From contig NC_064835.1 in NCBI RefSeq assembly GCF_024166365.1, positions 62,538,607-62,602,606 of the forward strand: a DNA stretch of 64,000 nt, in the 5' to 3' direction. The stretch is from Elephas maximus indicus (Eukaryota > Chordata > Mammalia > Proboscidea > Elephantidae). Under the pieces are notes generated by a model. The model was not told the origin of the DNA. It saw nothing but the letters and a program-made list of their open reading frames with translations, and did no database searches. The position numbers were made by a program, and so were the translations under genes. The stretch's first letter is position 1. Each line of letters opens with the position of its first letter. Shown here piece after piece: positions 48,075 through 59,733 of the stretch.

Positions 48075-48234
48075 AACTCTAGGCCTTATGTTTTATTTAA
48101 ATAACCTCCAGTGAGAAGAGAGTGGACCAATTACAACCCCGCTTCCTTGTAACATCAATTAACCAAGACGGGAGAGTAAACTACACACACCCTGCAGCCA
48201 GCCTGTCAGCCAATCGCACGATGAGTGGGATGTC
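48075..48234 (-). other. CCT7: CCT7 3' UTR
   Basis: A short 3' UTR of about 160 bases. Its limit is inferred from the poly(A) signal. Confidence 0.65.
48092..48097 (-). promoter_or_regulatory. CCT7: CCT7 poly(A) signal AATAAA
   Basis: tttatt on the plus strand is AATAAA on the coding strand, about 140 bases past the stop. Confidence 0.7.
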
Positions 48235-48456
48235 TCAGTGCGGGCGGCTACGGCCTCGGCCCCTGCCACCTGGTGGGGGAGCATCCACAGTCGAGCGGGG
48301 GTTCTTGATGGTTTCATCTACAGACACGATAAGGCACGCAGCCTCAGAGGCTGCCGTCAGGGCGTTGATCCGCACCATAGCTGGCTCCCACACGAAGGCC
48401 TCAAAGTTGTCAGCAATGTCCTCGTTGTTGATGTCCACCCCATACCACATGCCCCC
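48235..48456 (-). CDS. CCT7: CCT7 exon 12
   Basis: 73 residues and [23 protein letters not shown] to the [10 protein letters not shown] tail. The acceptor is cactctttcag. Confidence 0.94.
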   Translation of the reverse strand, partial: GGMWYGVDINNEDIADNFEAFVWEPAMVRINALTAASEAACLIVSVDETIKNPRSTVDAPPPGGRGRGRSRPH

Positions 48457-51400
48457 CTGAAAGAGTGGGAACACAGAGAATAGGTCATATAGAGCTGCTC
48501 CCAAATTTCTTCCTGCACACCCTCCACGAGGCCTGGTAACTGCTGGGATGCTCAGGTTTGTGACAGTGTTGCCCTGAGCGCAACTTCCCATGGCACCACA
48601 ACAGGAGCCGGCAAGTGCACCTCGAAGCAGCCCTCCCCTGCCAGCAAGTCCCTTCACACTCTGGATGTGCTGACCGCACAAGAGCTCTGGGTCCTCTCCC
48701 AGGCAAACTGCTGTTCTGGGGAGGCTACATCCTCAGGCCACCTTAGCGACATGTACCTAACCATGGTTCTCAGGAGAAACGAAAATGCAGACTTTCCAAA
48801 ACACTTTCCAATTCCTTATTTTATCACACCATTGCTTCAACTAATCCCCATTTTACAGATGAGGAAACTGAGACACAGAGAGGTATAGCAACTTGCTTAA
48901 AATCCTAACACAAGTCAGAAACAAGGTCCCTCATTGAGTGCTGTAGTTATGGTGCTAAGCACTAGACAGACATACCACGTTCAACAAATAGAGAAACTAA
49001 ATTCTGAGAAGTTTAAATAACCAGCGTGAGCCCACAACTTGGAAGTGGTGGTGCCACGGCTAGAACCCTGGTCACAGGATTCCGAAGTTCCTCAGGGTTC
49101 CTCTCCTAAGTGTTTGACTCCAGCACCTTGAGGAATGCTCATTGTCTTGGTACAAGCACTGGAAAAGCCTGGAACCTCCAGTCCTGGCACTGCTTCCCCT
49201 GCCCTCAGAGGCAGTAAGCTGGTACTGGGATTAGTTCCAACTCTGCCACCTGGGCCAAGCACACAGTCTTAGTAAGCGCACCACACCCTTAGATCTAGCC
49301 CTATCCACCCAACCCTTGGGCTCTAAGGACAGCAAGGACCCACCTGGGCATGCCGGGCCCGCAGCTTGTTGAGGATGTTTGTGGCATCAAAGCCAGCATT
49401 GTCACACAGCTGGCGTGGGATAATCTCCAAGGCTTTGGCATACGCCCCAATCAGCAGCTGTTGTTTTCCCGGGATGGTCCTTGAGTAATCCCGCAGGTAT
49501 TTGGAGAGCTCCATCTCAATGGCACCACCACCAGCCACCACTGAATCATTCTGCAGAGACCAGACCCACATTTTAATGCCTCTGGCTCAAGTTTCAGCCA
49601 TGGCCAAGTTGGGCCAGACCAGAAAGAGTGGTTCCTCATTCTTTTCCCCATCCTGAGCCCCAGGAAGCCCAGACACGGCCCCTGCTTGCCAGCTTTGCCT
49701 AGCATATCCCAATCTTGACCCAGTGAGCTTGATGGTTTTTGACCATCTTTAAGGTCACCTAAGCTTGAGGGCACTGGCACAATCGTTAGGATAGCTGACC
49801 ATATCGGCTCCAGTTTGCCAGCAAGAACAAAGCTTAGTAAGTGCCCATCATCAGATCAATGGATAAACAAACTATGGCACAAACACACAATGGAATACTA
49901 CACAACAACAAAGAATAATGACAAATCTGCCAAACATCTGAAAACATGGATGAATTTGGAGGACATTATACTGAGTGAAAAAAGTCAATCACAAAAGGAC
50001 AAATACTATATGAGACCACCATCATAAAAAAAACAAGAAAAGGCTTACACACAGGGGGGAAAAAAAAAGAACAAATCTTAGCCTGCAAGGCAGCATGACC
50101 TATTTTTGAGAGACTGAGGCTCAGTTCTCTGGATTTATGGGGCACATTAGGGCCCTCCATACCACCAAGGGAATGAGAGTTTATATACGGAAGGAATCAC
50201 CATGCGAACGCAGGGTCTTATCAGCTAGTAAGGGAGAGCACACAGTCATGCAGGCAGGAAGCCACCAGCCCACTACCTTGATGGCCCTCCTGACGATCAT
50301 GATGGCATCATGCAGGGACCGCTCTGTCTCTTCCATAAACTGCTCAGCACCGCCGCGGAGGATGATAGTGCAAGTCTTAGCCTTGGGGCAGCCAGTGAAG
50401 AAATTGTACCTACACTCAGGGTCAAACCATAGAGACGTGAACTCTTTTATGTCACCAACCTGCCACGCTCCGACTTCACTGCCAACCTCTCCTGCCACTG
50501 AGCAACTGCTCTTACGTTCTTCACTAGGGTTCCCCAAACCAACTGTAAAGATATTTTCTTGGCAAAGCCTGGGGCTGTACCATCGAGGCATAAAGATTGT
50601 GAAGACAGACTTTTGATCCATCTAGACCTTCTTTCCCCCTGAAATACTGCATCTGGGCTCTCTGTGCTCCGCAAAGAGCAGCACATGCTGTATGCCACAC
50701 CCACAACATGGCAGAAGGCCAGACCTGGGTTATACAGGGAAGGCTCAGGAGACCTCAGCCAACAGGTAGCTCAGGCCCATGGCTTACCTCTCGCCTCCAA
50801 TCTGGGTCTCCTCAAAGACCTGGCAGCAGCCAAGCACATCTGCTGTTAGAGCATTCACGCTGGTCTGGATTGAGCCTCCACAGGCCTGAGGAGCACAAGG
50901 CAGGCAAAACCATTAGCAGTGACGGCTCCCAGCAGGGCTAGAAATGAGTTTCCTGCCACCTAGTCTCAAAGCCAACTCCCACGATAGGTTCTGCCATGGT
51001 GCCCCAAATCCCTCTGTGCTGGGTAAATCACTCTCTCCCTTGAGCCTTACTCCCTCTGAAAGAGCAGAAAACAAAATACAACTACAACACATAAAGGGCA
51101 AACAGATCTAGTCAAAAGGAGTGGGCACCCCTTCCCACTTCACTCAATACTACTTCCTGCAAACTAGAATGCTCTGGCCCAGCAACTGAACCCAGGAGGA
51201 GAGTTTTACACCTACAAGTGTCTTTTAGGATGCTCAAGAAGAAAGGGAAGAAACTGGCTATAAACATCAATACTTAGGCTAGCCCAGCTAATCACAGCAT
51301 TACCACTAGGCTCCTGCACACACCAAACTAACTTCCTGCCTTGTTTCTATGAGACTAAAGCAGTCTGCATTACTGAGCATACACACGTTAGAAATGAAGT

Positions 51401-54400
51401 GGGTCCGATAACATCTTTGAGGACCAGGTTTAACCAGGAAATCCTTCATGGCAAGAAAAAAAAAAAAGACCTGAGAGAATAAGGCTGAATTTGCATGCCG
51501 ACCTGACAGCACTCTATCATTCCAGGGGTAAATGAAAATCCCACCCGGGCCAAGAAGCAGCCTGTGAAAGCTGTTACCATCATCGTCCTCTTCAGATCCT
51601 CTTCAGGCACGCGGCCAGCACAGAACATGTCCCTGTCAGCAAAGTACTGGGTAGCCACATCCCCAATGGGGAGTTTGGACAAGACGACTTTGGCTCCAGA
51701 ACGATGGATCTTCTCTAACTTGTCATAGAGAATGTTCCACTCAGCATCAACGATTGCCTGATAATCCTAAACAAAGAGCCAGAAAAGTGTGCGGACCCTC
51801 TGAGGGTGGAGATTAGCATATATGGCAGGCTACTCAAACATGCCGATTTAGCTGAGAATTCACAGAGGTAAGACAGAATAGCCCCTTCTTGATCGAAGCA
51901 AACATGGAAGCCCAAAAAGAAGATAACTTAAGAACCACCAGAAACTTTCCAACACACAAGTGGAAAGTAACCCCAGGGCTAGGACAAACTCCAGAGCTGG
52001 CATTGCCAAGGCAGGAGCAAGTCTGGCCTGGATGAGTTCTAGCCTTCCTCTGAGCCACTGCACCCATGTAGTTCCCAATGACAAGACCCCTTTCCCCAAA
52101 GGCCAGTCTGTGGTGGGGACACATTTCTCAAGAGCATCTGCTTACAGCTGAGTGACACAGCTACCTCCAGAGGCAGCCCTGGTAATACCAATGAGACAAT
52201 GAGAGGCACACACGTGTCACTATGGCGTTGAACCCAGTCTAGCAGGAGCCCAAAACTGCCCACACAAACTAAACCAAAATACTGTGCAGGCTGTGTGCTG
52301 GAGTGTCCTACCTACTCCCCCCCGGGGGCCATAGCATACATCTCTAGGAGGTCTTATCCTAACCAAATCTTTTCAGGTTGAGGTCACTCAGAGAGTACAG
52401 AGTGAGAAAAGAAGTGGGCCTAGTATTTAGTTATCAACATTTAGGGGGCCAGGCAGGAGAAAGGAGCCCACAAGAAGCCTGAGAAGCAAAACTGGGTCCA
52501 AGACGCCTTGAAGATATCAGGATTTGGCCCAGGAAGCTGCCCATTTCCGTGCACTGCCAGCTGGTGGTGCTTACCTCCACCGTGTGAACTCGGACTTCAG
52601 CATTATCTTTCTCAGCTTTCAGCTCAAGCTCAACGTTTAAAAGGGCAATTGTGGGATTCTCGTACTTTTTGGGTTGCATTTCAAACCCAGCATAAGAGAA
52701 AGTCTTCTTGAATGCAACGCCAGCTACTAGCTGGGACTCCTGTTTTTAAAATTAAAAAAAAAAAAAAAAAGGTTCAACAGTTCAATACTGGCATGAAACA
52801 AAACCAAGTTAGCAGTTTGCTGGGCTAGAGCTTATTCATTTCTGTGAACCTGAAAGACTGAACCATGTCTTCAGTCACCACTGTAACAAAGTGTTTCATT
52901 ACCAAAAGAGTTGGGAAAAATCAATTAAAAAAACAACATATTTTAGTTGTTCCTTTAGTGGAAGGAAAACCATTCAGTTTGCAGTTACTAAGCATGGTAA
53001 AGGCCTGTGTGGGCCGTTCTCTAAGACTGGCCCCTGAAGCACTTCCCAAGAGATAAATGATGTTATAAGAGTCCACACACTGCCAGGAAAGGAACCAAGC
53101 AGGGACAAGTAAGGCACAGGCTGTCCAATGCCAGTCGCATTTGTCACCCAACCCTCTAGCCTCCTCCTACTGCCTGCACCTCCACAAACCCCGACCTGTA
53201 ATGCACACGTATAGACACACCACAACACACGTGCTAAAGTCTGGCTCCCCATATCTCAACCCCTTGTTCCATAATAGAGTTTCCTGTGGTTTGGATTTCA
53301 CAACAAGACATAATAGAAAGCATGCTGCACTTGAGACTGGTCTCAGCACTAGCAGTAAGCTCAGGTTCAAATCTTGCCTCTCTCTCTTACTGAACGACCA
53401 AGTCACTTTCCCTCCATGATAAGAGAATATTGTGGTCAATGTCTTTTAGATTCTCCGCCAGTGCTAATCTATAATTCTAAGCTACAATACTACAGCCCAT
53501 TGGTAAACAGTATTGTCCCCAACTTCTATCTGCTACGTCATTCGAATCCATGGCCTCCTAGAGAGCGATGCCTGAGGTTAACCACGATGGACGAGCAGAA
53601 ATTAGTCGAGCCAAGAAAAGGAAAAAAGGGGTGTTCCCAAGAGGTGTGAGGCAGTGTTGTGGAATCGAGGAATGAAAGAAAAGCCATTTAAAACTGCCAG
53701 AACATGAAGTACACAGCAGGGACTAGCCGGTGAGGAAGGAGAGGAGGTAGACAGGGGCCAGTTTAGAACCTTCTAGGCCTGGCTCTTATCCTGCAGGCAA
53801 TGTGGAACCATGGAAACGTTTACATGCAGGGCAGTAAGCTGGGGAACTTTGCCATGCAACATAAAGTAGAATGGAGTTGGGGATACAAGACCAGAAGGAT
53901 GACCACTGCCATGGTGGTCCTGGGAATAAATAAAGAGGTGGATTAATAACAAATCAGTGGGTAAAATCAGACAACAGTGACTGACAGGTTGCGGGGAATC
54001 AAAAAGATATGCAAAACTGATCCTAGATTTCTGGTTTAAGTGGCTGAATGAATGACAGAGATAGCCACTGTGACAAGGAATGGAGAAAACGCTATAGGTT
54101 TGGAGGACAAGACGATGAGCTCAGTAGCAGTTAGGTACAGGAGAGTGGTTGCATCTGTGGCAGGGGTGGAGGTAGAGGAGACCTCCTTTTGACTGTAGAC
54201 CCTAGTGTGTGTCCTCCTCTCCTCCTCCATCAAGTTGTCTGAAGGGGCAATGTGAAAGCAGGGCCCCCTCAGGAGCCCAGCTGGCTTACCTCTAGGGCTC
54301 CCCCCTGCACTTTCTTGATTCCAATCATTTTGAGCTGTAGCAAATCATCAAGCATCATCACCGCATCAACCACCATCTTCGCGAAGAAGGCTTTCTGCTG

Positions 54401-57400
54401 GGAGATCAGCTTGGAGCTCAGAGCGGTCATGGCACACTTCTCCAGCAGCTTCCTCTGCTCCCTGGCACACGAGGGCAGGACCAGCATTAGGCCTTGAAAA
54501 CCCCTCATCTCATTCTGTTGTAATGTAGAGGTAATTCCTCTTCCACCTCTAAAACCAGCCCTTCCCAACTTCACTTTCTGTGTCTTTATGGCAGATTATC
54601 AGTGACAGATGGTGACTGCAGTCAAACACCTCACAGACTATAGCCTCTTTTGTGCTGTGCAGGTTGGGGCAGTCAAGGGTCTGGCGAGAGCCCAACAGTC
54701 CCAGGCCTATGTAGGGATCGCAACATGCTTCTGCATCCAGTTAGACTGCAGGAAGTTTATGGCTCTGACAAAACCCACTGCAAACTTACACTTTATCTTC
54801 CTTCTTCACGGTCACAGCGATCTCTTTGATCTTGTTAACTGCCTGCCAAAACAGAAGTTGAGTGAGTCTTTCATGCTGAAGGTAAACTGGAAAGTGGATC
54901 CCAAGGTCTCTTGTTAGTCCCTAATCTGTTTACTCCCAAATATTAAACATTTCTACCCTATGGCTGAAACATCTCTAGGTTTTGTAGCTGCCCAGAAGAA
55001 CATAAAACCCTACAGTTTAGAAAGCCCCCAAAGTTACACAAACATAGAGTGGACATAGTTTTGAAGAACCATTAGTATGTTTCCCGGATCTAGCACTGGA
55101 CCTCAGGTAGTGGACTAAAACACGAGTGGAAACACACCAGGACGGTAACCAAAAAACCCAAACGCATTGCCGTCGACTCTATTCCCACTCATAGCAACCC
55201 TACAGGACAGAGGAGAACTGCCCCATATGGTTTCTAAGGAGCACCTGGTGGATTCAAACTGCCAACCTTTTGGCTAACGGCCATAGCTCTTAACCACTAT
55301 GCCACCAAGGTAGATTAAGGCAAAATTCCTGGCTTACTAAAAGCACCTATGACAATTTCTAGCATATTACACTTTATGTCTTTTCAAAAGCACCCCTCTT
55401 ACATCACATTTTAACGTCACCACCCTGACAAGGTGATAGTAAGGGGAGAAAGTAGGGCATAGAGGTATTAAGCAACTTGCTCTAGGTCACAGAATGAAGG
55501 TGAGAATGGTGAATAAAGGCTAGGTCTCAGGATGCCATGAAGTACTTGATAAAAACAAAACCAGCTTTCATTTACTGAGAGCCTATGATATGTCAGGCAC
55601 TGTGCTAGTCACTTTATATGTACCACCTCAAAGAGATGAAGCTCAAAGAGATTAAGTAACAGATCTAGTCAAATAGCAACCAAATGGTAGAACTGAGATT
55701 CAAACTCCTCTGAGGTTGGTCAAGGATGGGAAGAGAATTCAGAAAATGCTCAAGGAATACTGTTTGCTAGTCCCTTGTTATTCCAGTAAAGACATCATCC
55801 TCACTAAAAGAAATGCGAAGATCCCCAGTCACGAGGCCAGTTAGCCCGTATTCCATACCAACTGGGTGGCAGTGCGGAAAGCTCGGATGATGATCTGGGG
55901 GTGCAAGCCTTCCTCTACATACGGTTTCACCTGCTTGAGAAACTCCGCAGCTAGGAGGGTCACTGAGGTGGTGCCATCGCCAACCTGGAAGAGAATGACA
56001 GGAAATACATGTTTCACAGCTAAAGTACTCTGCTTTAGAAAAGCTGGCAGCTCGAACTCAGCAGCCTCTCTGCAGGAGAAATATGTGGCAGTCTGCTTCT
56101 GTAAAGATTACAACCTTGGAAACCCTATGGGGGCAGTTCTACTCTGTCCTATAGGGTCACTATGAGTTGGAATAAAGCTCCCGAATGCCATTTTTAGGGA
56201 ATCTACCCATTTAAACCAGACACCATTTAAATGAGTGTCCAACTGTTTTCTGAAAACATAGGCCTTTCCACAAGTAGAAGCAAAGCGATGGTAGATAGGT
56301 ATCCGTCTTGTCAAACGGTCCTGGACTACAAAGGTCAGGCTCATTCTCTAACGAGGGCCGATTTGGACAATCAGATTTTTTCGGATATGAAATCACACAT
56401 GAAAATTAACTGAACACCAATTTACTATGTACAAGGCACTGCAATGTTTAAGACAGTCCTTGTCATGCTTACAATAAAGGAGATGGTATCTCAGATAACC
56501 ACAGTTATAAGAAGTGTGAAATATTTGTTAAACAGTACAAAGTACTGCAGAAGTTTACGAAAAGGTAATTTCTAGCCAAATCCCACTAAAACAAACCTCT
56601 CAGGACCAGCTAAAGTTCTTTACCCCAAGTCCTTCAGGGTTTCAAGGCTGTAACCTTTCAGAAGCAAACTGCCAGGCCTGTCTTCCGAGGTGCCTCTAGA
56701 TGTACTCAAACCACCAACCTTTTGGCTAACAGCTGAATGCTTAACTATCTGCACCTCCCAGGGATTCCACACATTTTATAGTACTTGCCAGTACACGGAT
56801 CATAAGCGAGTTCCATTCTTAAGTGTGTCTCTAAGTTGAATTTGTATGTAAATTGGAACAGTTAGGTATGATTCCTATCTAATGTCAGTTAGTCAAACGC
56901 TTGTCTTAGAACATAAAAAACGTTAAAGAAACACCTGCAGATACACTAAAATATCTTTAACATAATAACACAGTAACATTAATAATGTATTGATGCACAG
57001 TGCAAAACAGTGCCCGCTTGTTATCACAAACCATCGTATGTACCTTGGGTTTTTTTCAGGCCTTGTAGGGGCTGGTTTTTATCTATGGGTTGTACATAAG
57101 TCAGAAGTTAGTACCCGGGGACTGCCTGTATTCTTAAAACGTGAATCTGTCTTTCTCAACATTTATTATGAAGACTCCATTGTTAGAAGTAAAGTAATTT
57201 TAAAAAAGGTAGACTGAAAATCTTAGGATTTCCATCCGCATATTTTAAGGTGACAAACAGATCAGAGGTAAAATTATTTTCCTAGCAACTCATACGAATG
57301 ATAACACATGGCCCCTTCCTAAGACCTCAGGCAGCAGGCTTAGCTCTAAAGACCACTGCCATTCACCACTATGTTAATGAATGTGAAAAGCTACACACAT

Positions 57401-59733
57401 AAACTTCAAAAGACTATTAATTTCATCTGAATATTTTTACAAGCATGTATTACTTGTGCAATTACAATTTTAGATGTAAAATCAAAATGTTTTTTAGAGA
57501 GAAAAGCGAAGGAGCATGTGGGCATATGTTCCACCCTTCATTAAAACAGATGATTAATTTTCCTACCTCAGCATCTTGGGACTTGGCTATGTCCACTAAA
57601 GTCTTTGCTGCAGGATGGACAACATCAAGCAGTTTCAGAATTGTGGCTCCATCATTAGAAATGGTTGCTTTGCCTTAAAAGGAACAAAAAGTAAAAGTTT
57701 TATACTTTCTTTTTATTATTATTTTTATTGTGTTTTATAAACACCTTGCTATATACTCCTAATTGTTCTTCCCCTAATGAGACAGCACACTCCTTCCCTC
57801 TCTCTTCACATCCATTCGGCCAGCTTCTGACCCCCGCTGTCCTCTCATCTCCCCTTCAGACAGGAGATGCCAACATAGTCTCATGTGTCTACTTGATCCA
57901 AGAAGCTCATTCTTCACCAGTATCATTTTCTATCCCATAGGCAAGTCCAATTCCTGTCTGAAGAGTTGGCTTTGGGAATGATTCCTATCTTGGGCTAACA
58001 GAAGGTCTGGGGACCGTGACCTCTGGGGTCCTTCTAGTCTCAGTCAGACCATTAAGTCTGGTCTTTTACGAGTACTTGGGGTCTGCATCCCACTGCTCTC
58101 CTGCTCCCTCAGGGGTTCTCTGTTGTGTTCCCTGTCAGGGCAGTCTTCGGTTGTAGCCAGGCACCATCTGGTTCTTCTGGTCTCAGGCTAATGTAGTCTC
58201 TGCTTTATGTGGCGGTTTCCGCCTCTTAGGCTCATAATTACCTTGTTACACTCCTTTCTTAAGTTCTGTCTTCTAGTTGGACCTGGAGCCTGTGTACACT
58301 TTCTTATGATGGAGCAGAGGGGATCACGGAAAGGAATGATGGGAAAGGAGGCCAATCTGATCTTTTTATACAGAGTCCTCTATGTACAAAGGGGCACCTA
58401 AAATCCTAAGCTTCCAAAGACCTGATTCTCTTTGAACAGCGCTTAGCACAGCTCAAAGAGAAAATATTAGAAATGTAGAAAATATTTTTAAAATGAGAAC
58501 AAGTGATCATTTAGATATTCTTAACACAGTCATCATCCTAATAGCTCACATGCAATAAATATGATGAAGTATAAAGGGGAATTTTCTCCCTGCCTCACCT
58601 TCATATACAATGGAGCAGCCACAGGCAACCTCAAATGGTTCTTGTTAGAGATAAGGCAGATACAAAGAACTGATCTTATAACTCTCATAGAGTGGCCCAA
58701 TATCCAAGTTTGGAGAACCCTTTGTGCTACACAATCCTTCGATGCGGACAGCCCTCAGTCTAGACTCAGTGAGCCGTAAACAAGACATTTGGGAGGCCAG
58801 GGTTGCTGCTAAGAAGATGTGGGACATCAAACTACCACCTTGCGGCACCACGGCCACAAGGTTCCAGGCCCTCACAGTCCACAAACTGTCATCTGCCACA
58901 TGCTCTGTCAGATGAGAGGGAGGTTTGAGTGGCAGCTCAAGCCCGAATTCTCCGGTCTGGATTCCCAGGCCCTATACTATGGCCCCATGGTACCCATCCA
59001 GCCAGCTCTCATGTGCCTCTCCCAAATGCACAGGCCACACTGCTCTGTGCTCACTTCTCCACACATCCCTGACCACTGAAATGCCCTTTCTTCTACTTAT
59101 ATGAGTTTGCCTCATGCCTCCAGCCCCAAGTCCTCTCCTCCATCTCTGAGCTCCAAGGGCACACAGAGCAGGTCTACTCACTCCCAATTCACTAGCTTGT
59201 ACTGCTCTCTGATCCATGGTCTCAGGCTGCATCTCCTCATAAGGCAGCAGGCTCCTGAATCCCCTTCTCCCATATAGTCTCACCAAACCAAAAAAAAAAA
59301 AAAATCACTGCCACTGAGTCGATTCTGACTCATAGCAACCCTACAGGGCAGAGGAGAACTGTCCCATAGGATTCCAAGAAGCAGCTGGTGGATTTGAACT
59401 GCCAACCTTTTGATTAGCAGCCGAGCCCTTATTCAGGATAATGTATGGAATGGGGCACTTCTGAGTTAGCAATACTACAGATCTTAAAAGCATGGATTTT
59501 TTATGCCAACCTCTTCCAGCCCGCTTACTCCCCAGAGTCTCCATCTCTGCTCCCAGGCCTGAAGGAACAGCAGACTTACCTCGGCCATCCACAATGAGCT
59601 TGTCCATGCCACGAGGGCCCAGAGTGGTTCTCACAGCCTCTGCAATCACCTGGCAGGCGCTGATGTTACTTACAAGCTGGGGAATGCCTTGCGAGCTATC
59701 GGTCCCCTCTTTCAACAGGATAACTGGTGTGGG
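48235..59733 (-). CDS. CCT7: CCT7, chaperonin TRiC/CCT eta subunit (all but exon 1)
   Basis: CCT7 is one of eight subunits of the cytosolic chaperonin ring that folds actin, tubulin and other proteins with ATP. Eleven minus-strand exons join in frame: 59733-59580, 57673-57567, 55984-55859, 54842-54790, 54461-54290, 52739-52575, 51766-51578, 50885-50788, 50409-50277, 49550-49344, 48456-48235. They give 541 residues plus stop; the human protein has 543, of which the first two Met codons lie in exon 1, outside the window. Group II chaperonin marks are present: [11 protein letters not shown] near the N-terminus, the ATP-binding GDGTTS, and [12 protein letters not shown] in the equatorial domain. 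The C-terminus is a Gly/Arg tail ending RPH. All introns are GT-AG and no stop interrupts the frame. Confidence 0.94.
48820..48960 (-). repeat. MIR, reverse orientation
   Basis: The text ccccattttacagatgagga aactgagacacagagaggta is the reversed MIR core. Confidence 0.75.
49344..49550 (-). CDS. CCT7: CCT7 exon 11
   Basis: 69 residues, [20 protein letters not shown] to NKLRARHAQ. The glycine-rich GGGA is the conserved chaperonin nucleotide-site motif. The donor is ccag|gtgggt. Confidence 0.94.
49835..50070 (+). mobile_element. L1 3' region fragment in a CCT7 intron
   Basis: The text agtgcccatcatcagatcaa, tggaatactacacaacaaca and attatactgagtgaaaaaag is diverged L1 3' sequence. Confidence 0.8.
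50277..50409 (-). CDS. CCT7: CCT7 exon 10
   Basis: 44 residues, [20 protein letters not shown] to [14 protein letters not shown]. The acceptor is gagtgtag and the donor is caag|gtagtg. Confidence 0.93.
50788..50885 (-). CDS. CCT7: CCT7 exon 9
   Basis: [20 protein letters not shown], then [13 protein letters not shown] (last codon split). The donor is agag|gtaagc. Confidence 0.93.
50886..51577. other. CCT7: CCT7 intron 8, no repeat recognised
   Basis: Unique-looking intron DNA. An A run at 51458-51469 is the only simple sequence. Confidence 0.5.
51578..51766 (-). CDS. CCT7: CCT7 exon 8
   Basis: 63 residues of the apical domain, [20 protein letters not shown] to [12 protein letters not shown]. 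The donor is gatg|gtaaca. Confidence 0.94.
51767..52574. other. CCT7: CCT7 intron 7, no repeat recognised
   Basis: Unique-looking sequence, with nothing coding. Confidence 0.5.
52575..52739 (-). CDS. CCT7: CCT7 exon 7
   Basis: 55 residues, [20 protein letters not shown] to [11 protein letters not shown]. The acceptor ttttaaaaacag is poor in pyrimidines. Confidence 0.93.
52740..54289. other. CCT7: CCT7 intron 6
   Basis: The A run 52756-52771 sits next to the acceptor. From about 53690 the text resembles the old repeat family seen at 13060 and 38330. No exon. Confidence 0.45.
54290..54461 (-). CDS. CCT7: CCT7 exon 6
   Basis: 57 residues, [20 protein letters not shown] to [14 protein letters not shown], part of the intermediate domain. 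The donor is agag|gtaagc. Confidence 0.94.
54790..54842 (-). CDS. CCT7: CCT7 exon 5 (small)
   Basis: A 53-base exon encoding [17 protein letters not shown] and two bases of Val. The acceptor is tgttttggcag and the donor is aagt|gtaagt. Confidence 0.92.
54843..55858. other. CCT7: CCT7 intron 4 with AfroSINE and MIR fragments
   Basis: MIR-like pieces in reverse lie at about 55430-55510 (attaagcaacttgctctagg) and 55560-55700 (aggcactgtgctagtcactt). The SINE is listed separately. Confidence 0.5.
55145..55315 (-). repeat. AfroSINE, short form, reverse orientation
   Basis: It runs from acgcattgccgtcgactcta to cttaaccactatgccaccaa. The junction tttctaaggagcacctggtg shows the deleted form. Confidence 0.9.
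55859..55984 (-). CDS. CCT7: CCT7 exon 4
   Basis: 42 residues beginning [26 protein letters not shown] carries the Asp essential for ATP hydrolysis in group II chaperonins. The donor is gttg|gtatgg. Confidence 0.94.
56040..56176 (+). repeat. AfroSINE, long form, 5' truncated
   Basis: It runs from aagctggcagctcgaactca through gtctgcttctgtaaagatta to ctatgagttggaat. The tRNA-like head is missing. Confidence 0.8.
56636..56769 (-). repeat. AfroSINE fragment, reverse orientation
   Basis: The text aggctgtaacctttcagaag, accaccaaccttttggctaa and gcacctcccagggattcc covers the head and body. The tail is missing. Confidence 0.8.
56784..57128. mobile_element. Second TIR transposon related to 2157-2448
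   Basis: The right end acccggggactgcctg is followed by TA. The left end (cttgccagtacacggatcat, preceded by TA) is diverged. Internal words such as taagttgaatttgtatgtaa echo the element at 2157. Confidence 0.6.
57567..57673 (-). CDS. CCT7: CCT7 exon 3
   Basis: [20 protein letters not shown] to [17 protein letters not shown] is a chaperonin nucleotide-binding motif. The acceptor is ccttttaag and the donor is tgag|gtagga. Confidence 0.94.
57710..58250 (-). mobile_element. L1 3' UTR, reverse orientation, in CCT7 intron 2
   Basis: It runs from ttattattatttttattgtg (the reversed A-rich end) through gatgccaacatagtctcatg to ctcttaggctcataattacc. It begins about 37 bases from CCT7 exon 3. Confidence 0.85.
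58251..59289. other. CCT7: CCT7 intron 2, rest
   Basis: The first 120 bases may belong to the L1 insertion, as ttttatac occurs at both 57698 and 58365. Otherwise nothing is recognised. Confidence 0.4.
59290..59440 (-). repeat. AfroSINE, short form, reverse orientation
   Basis: An A run leads into cactgccactgagtcgattc. The junction attccaagaagcagctggtg shows the deleted form. It stops before the head is complete. Confidence 0.85.
59580..59733 (-). CDS. CCT7: CCT7 exon 2
   Basis: 51 residues, [20 protein letters not shown] to [17 protein letters not shown]. The acceptor is tttttctctag and the donor is cgag|gtaagt. Confidence 0.94.

Noticed and set aside
48235..59733. CCT7 as a processed pseudogene
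   Set aside because: Eleven exons have GT-AG introns and an intact joined frame, so this is the spliced parent gene.
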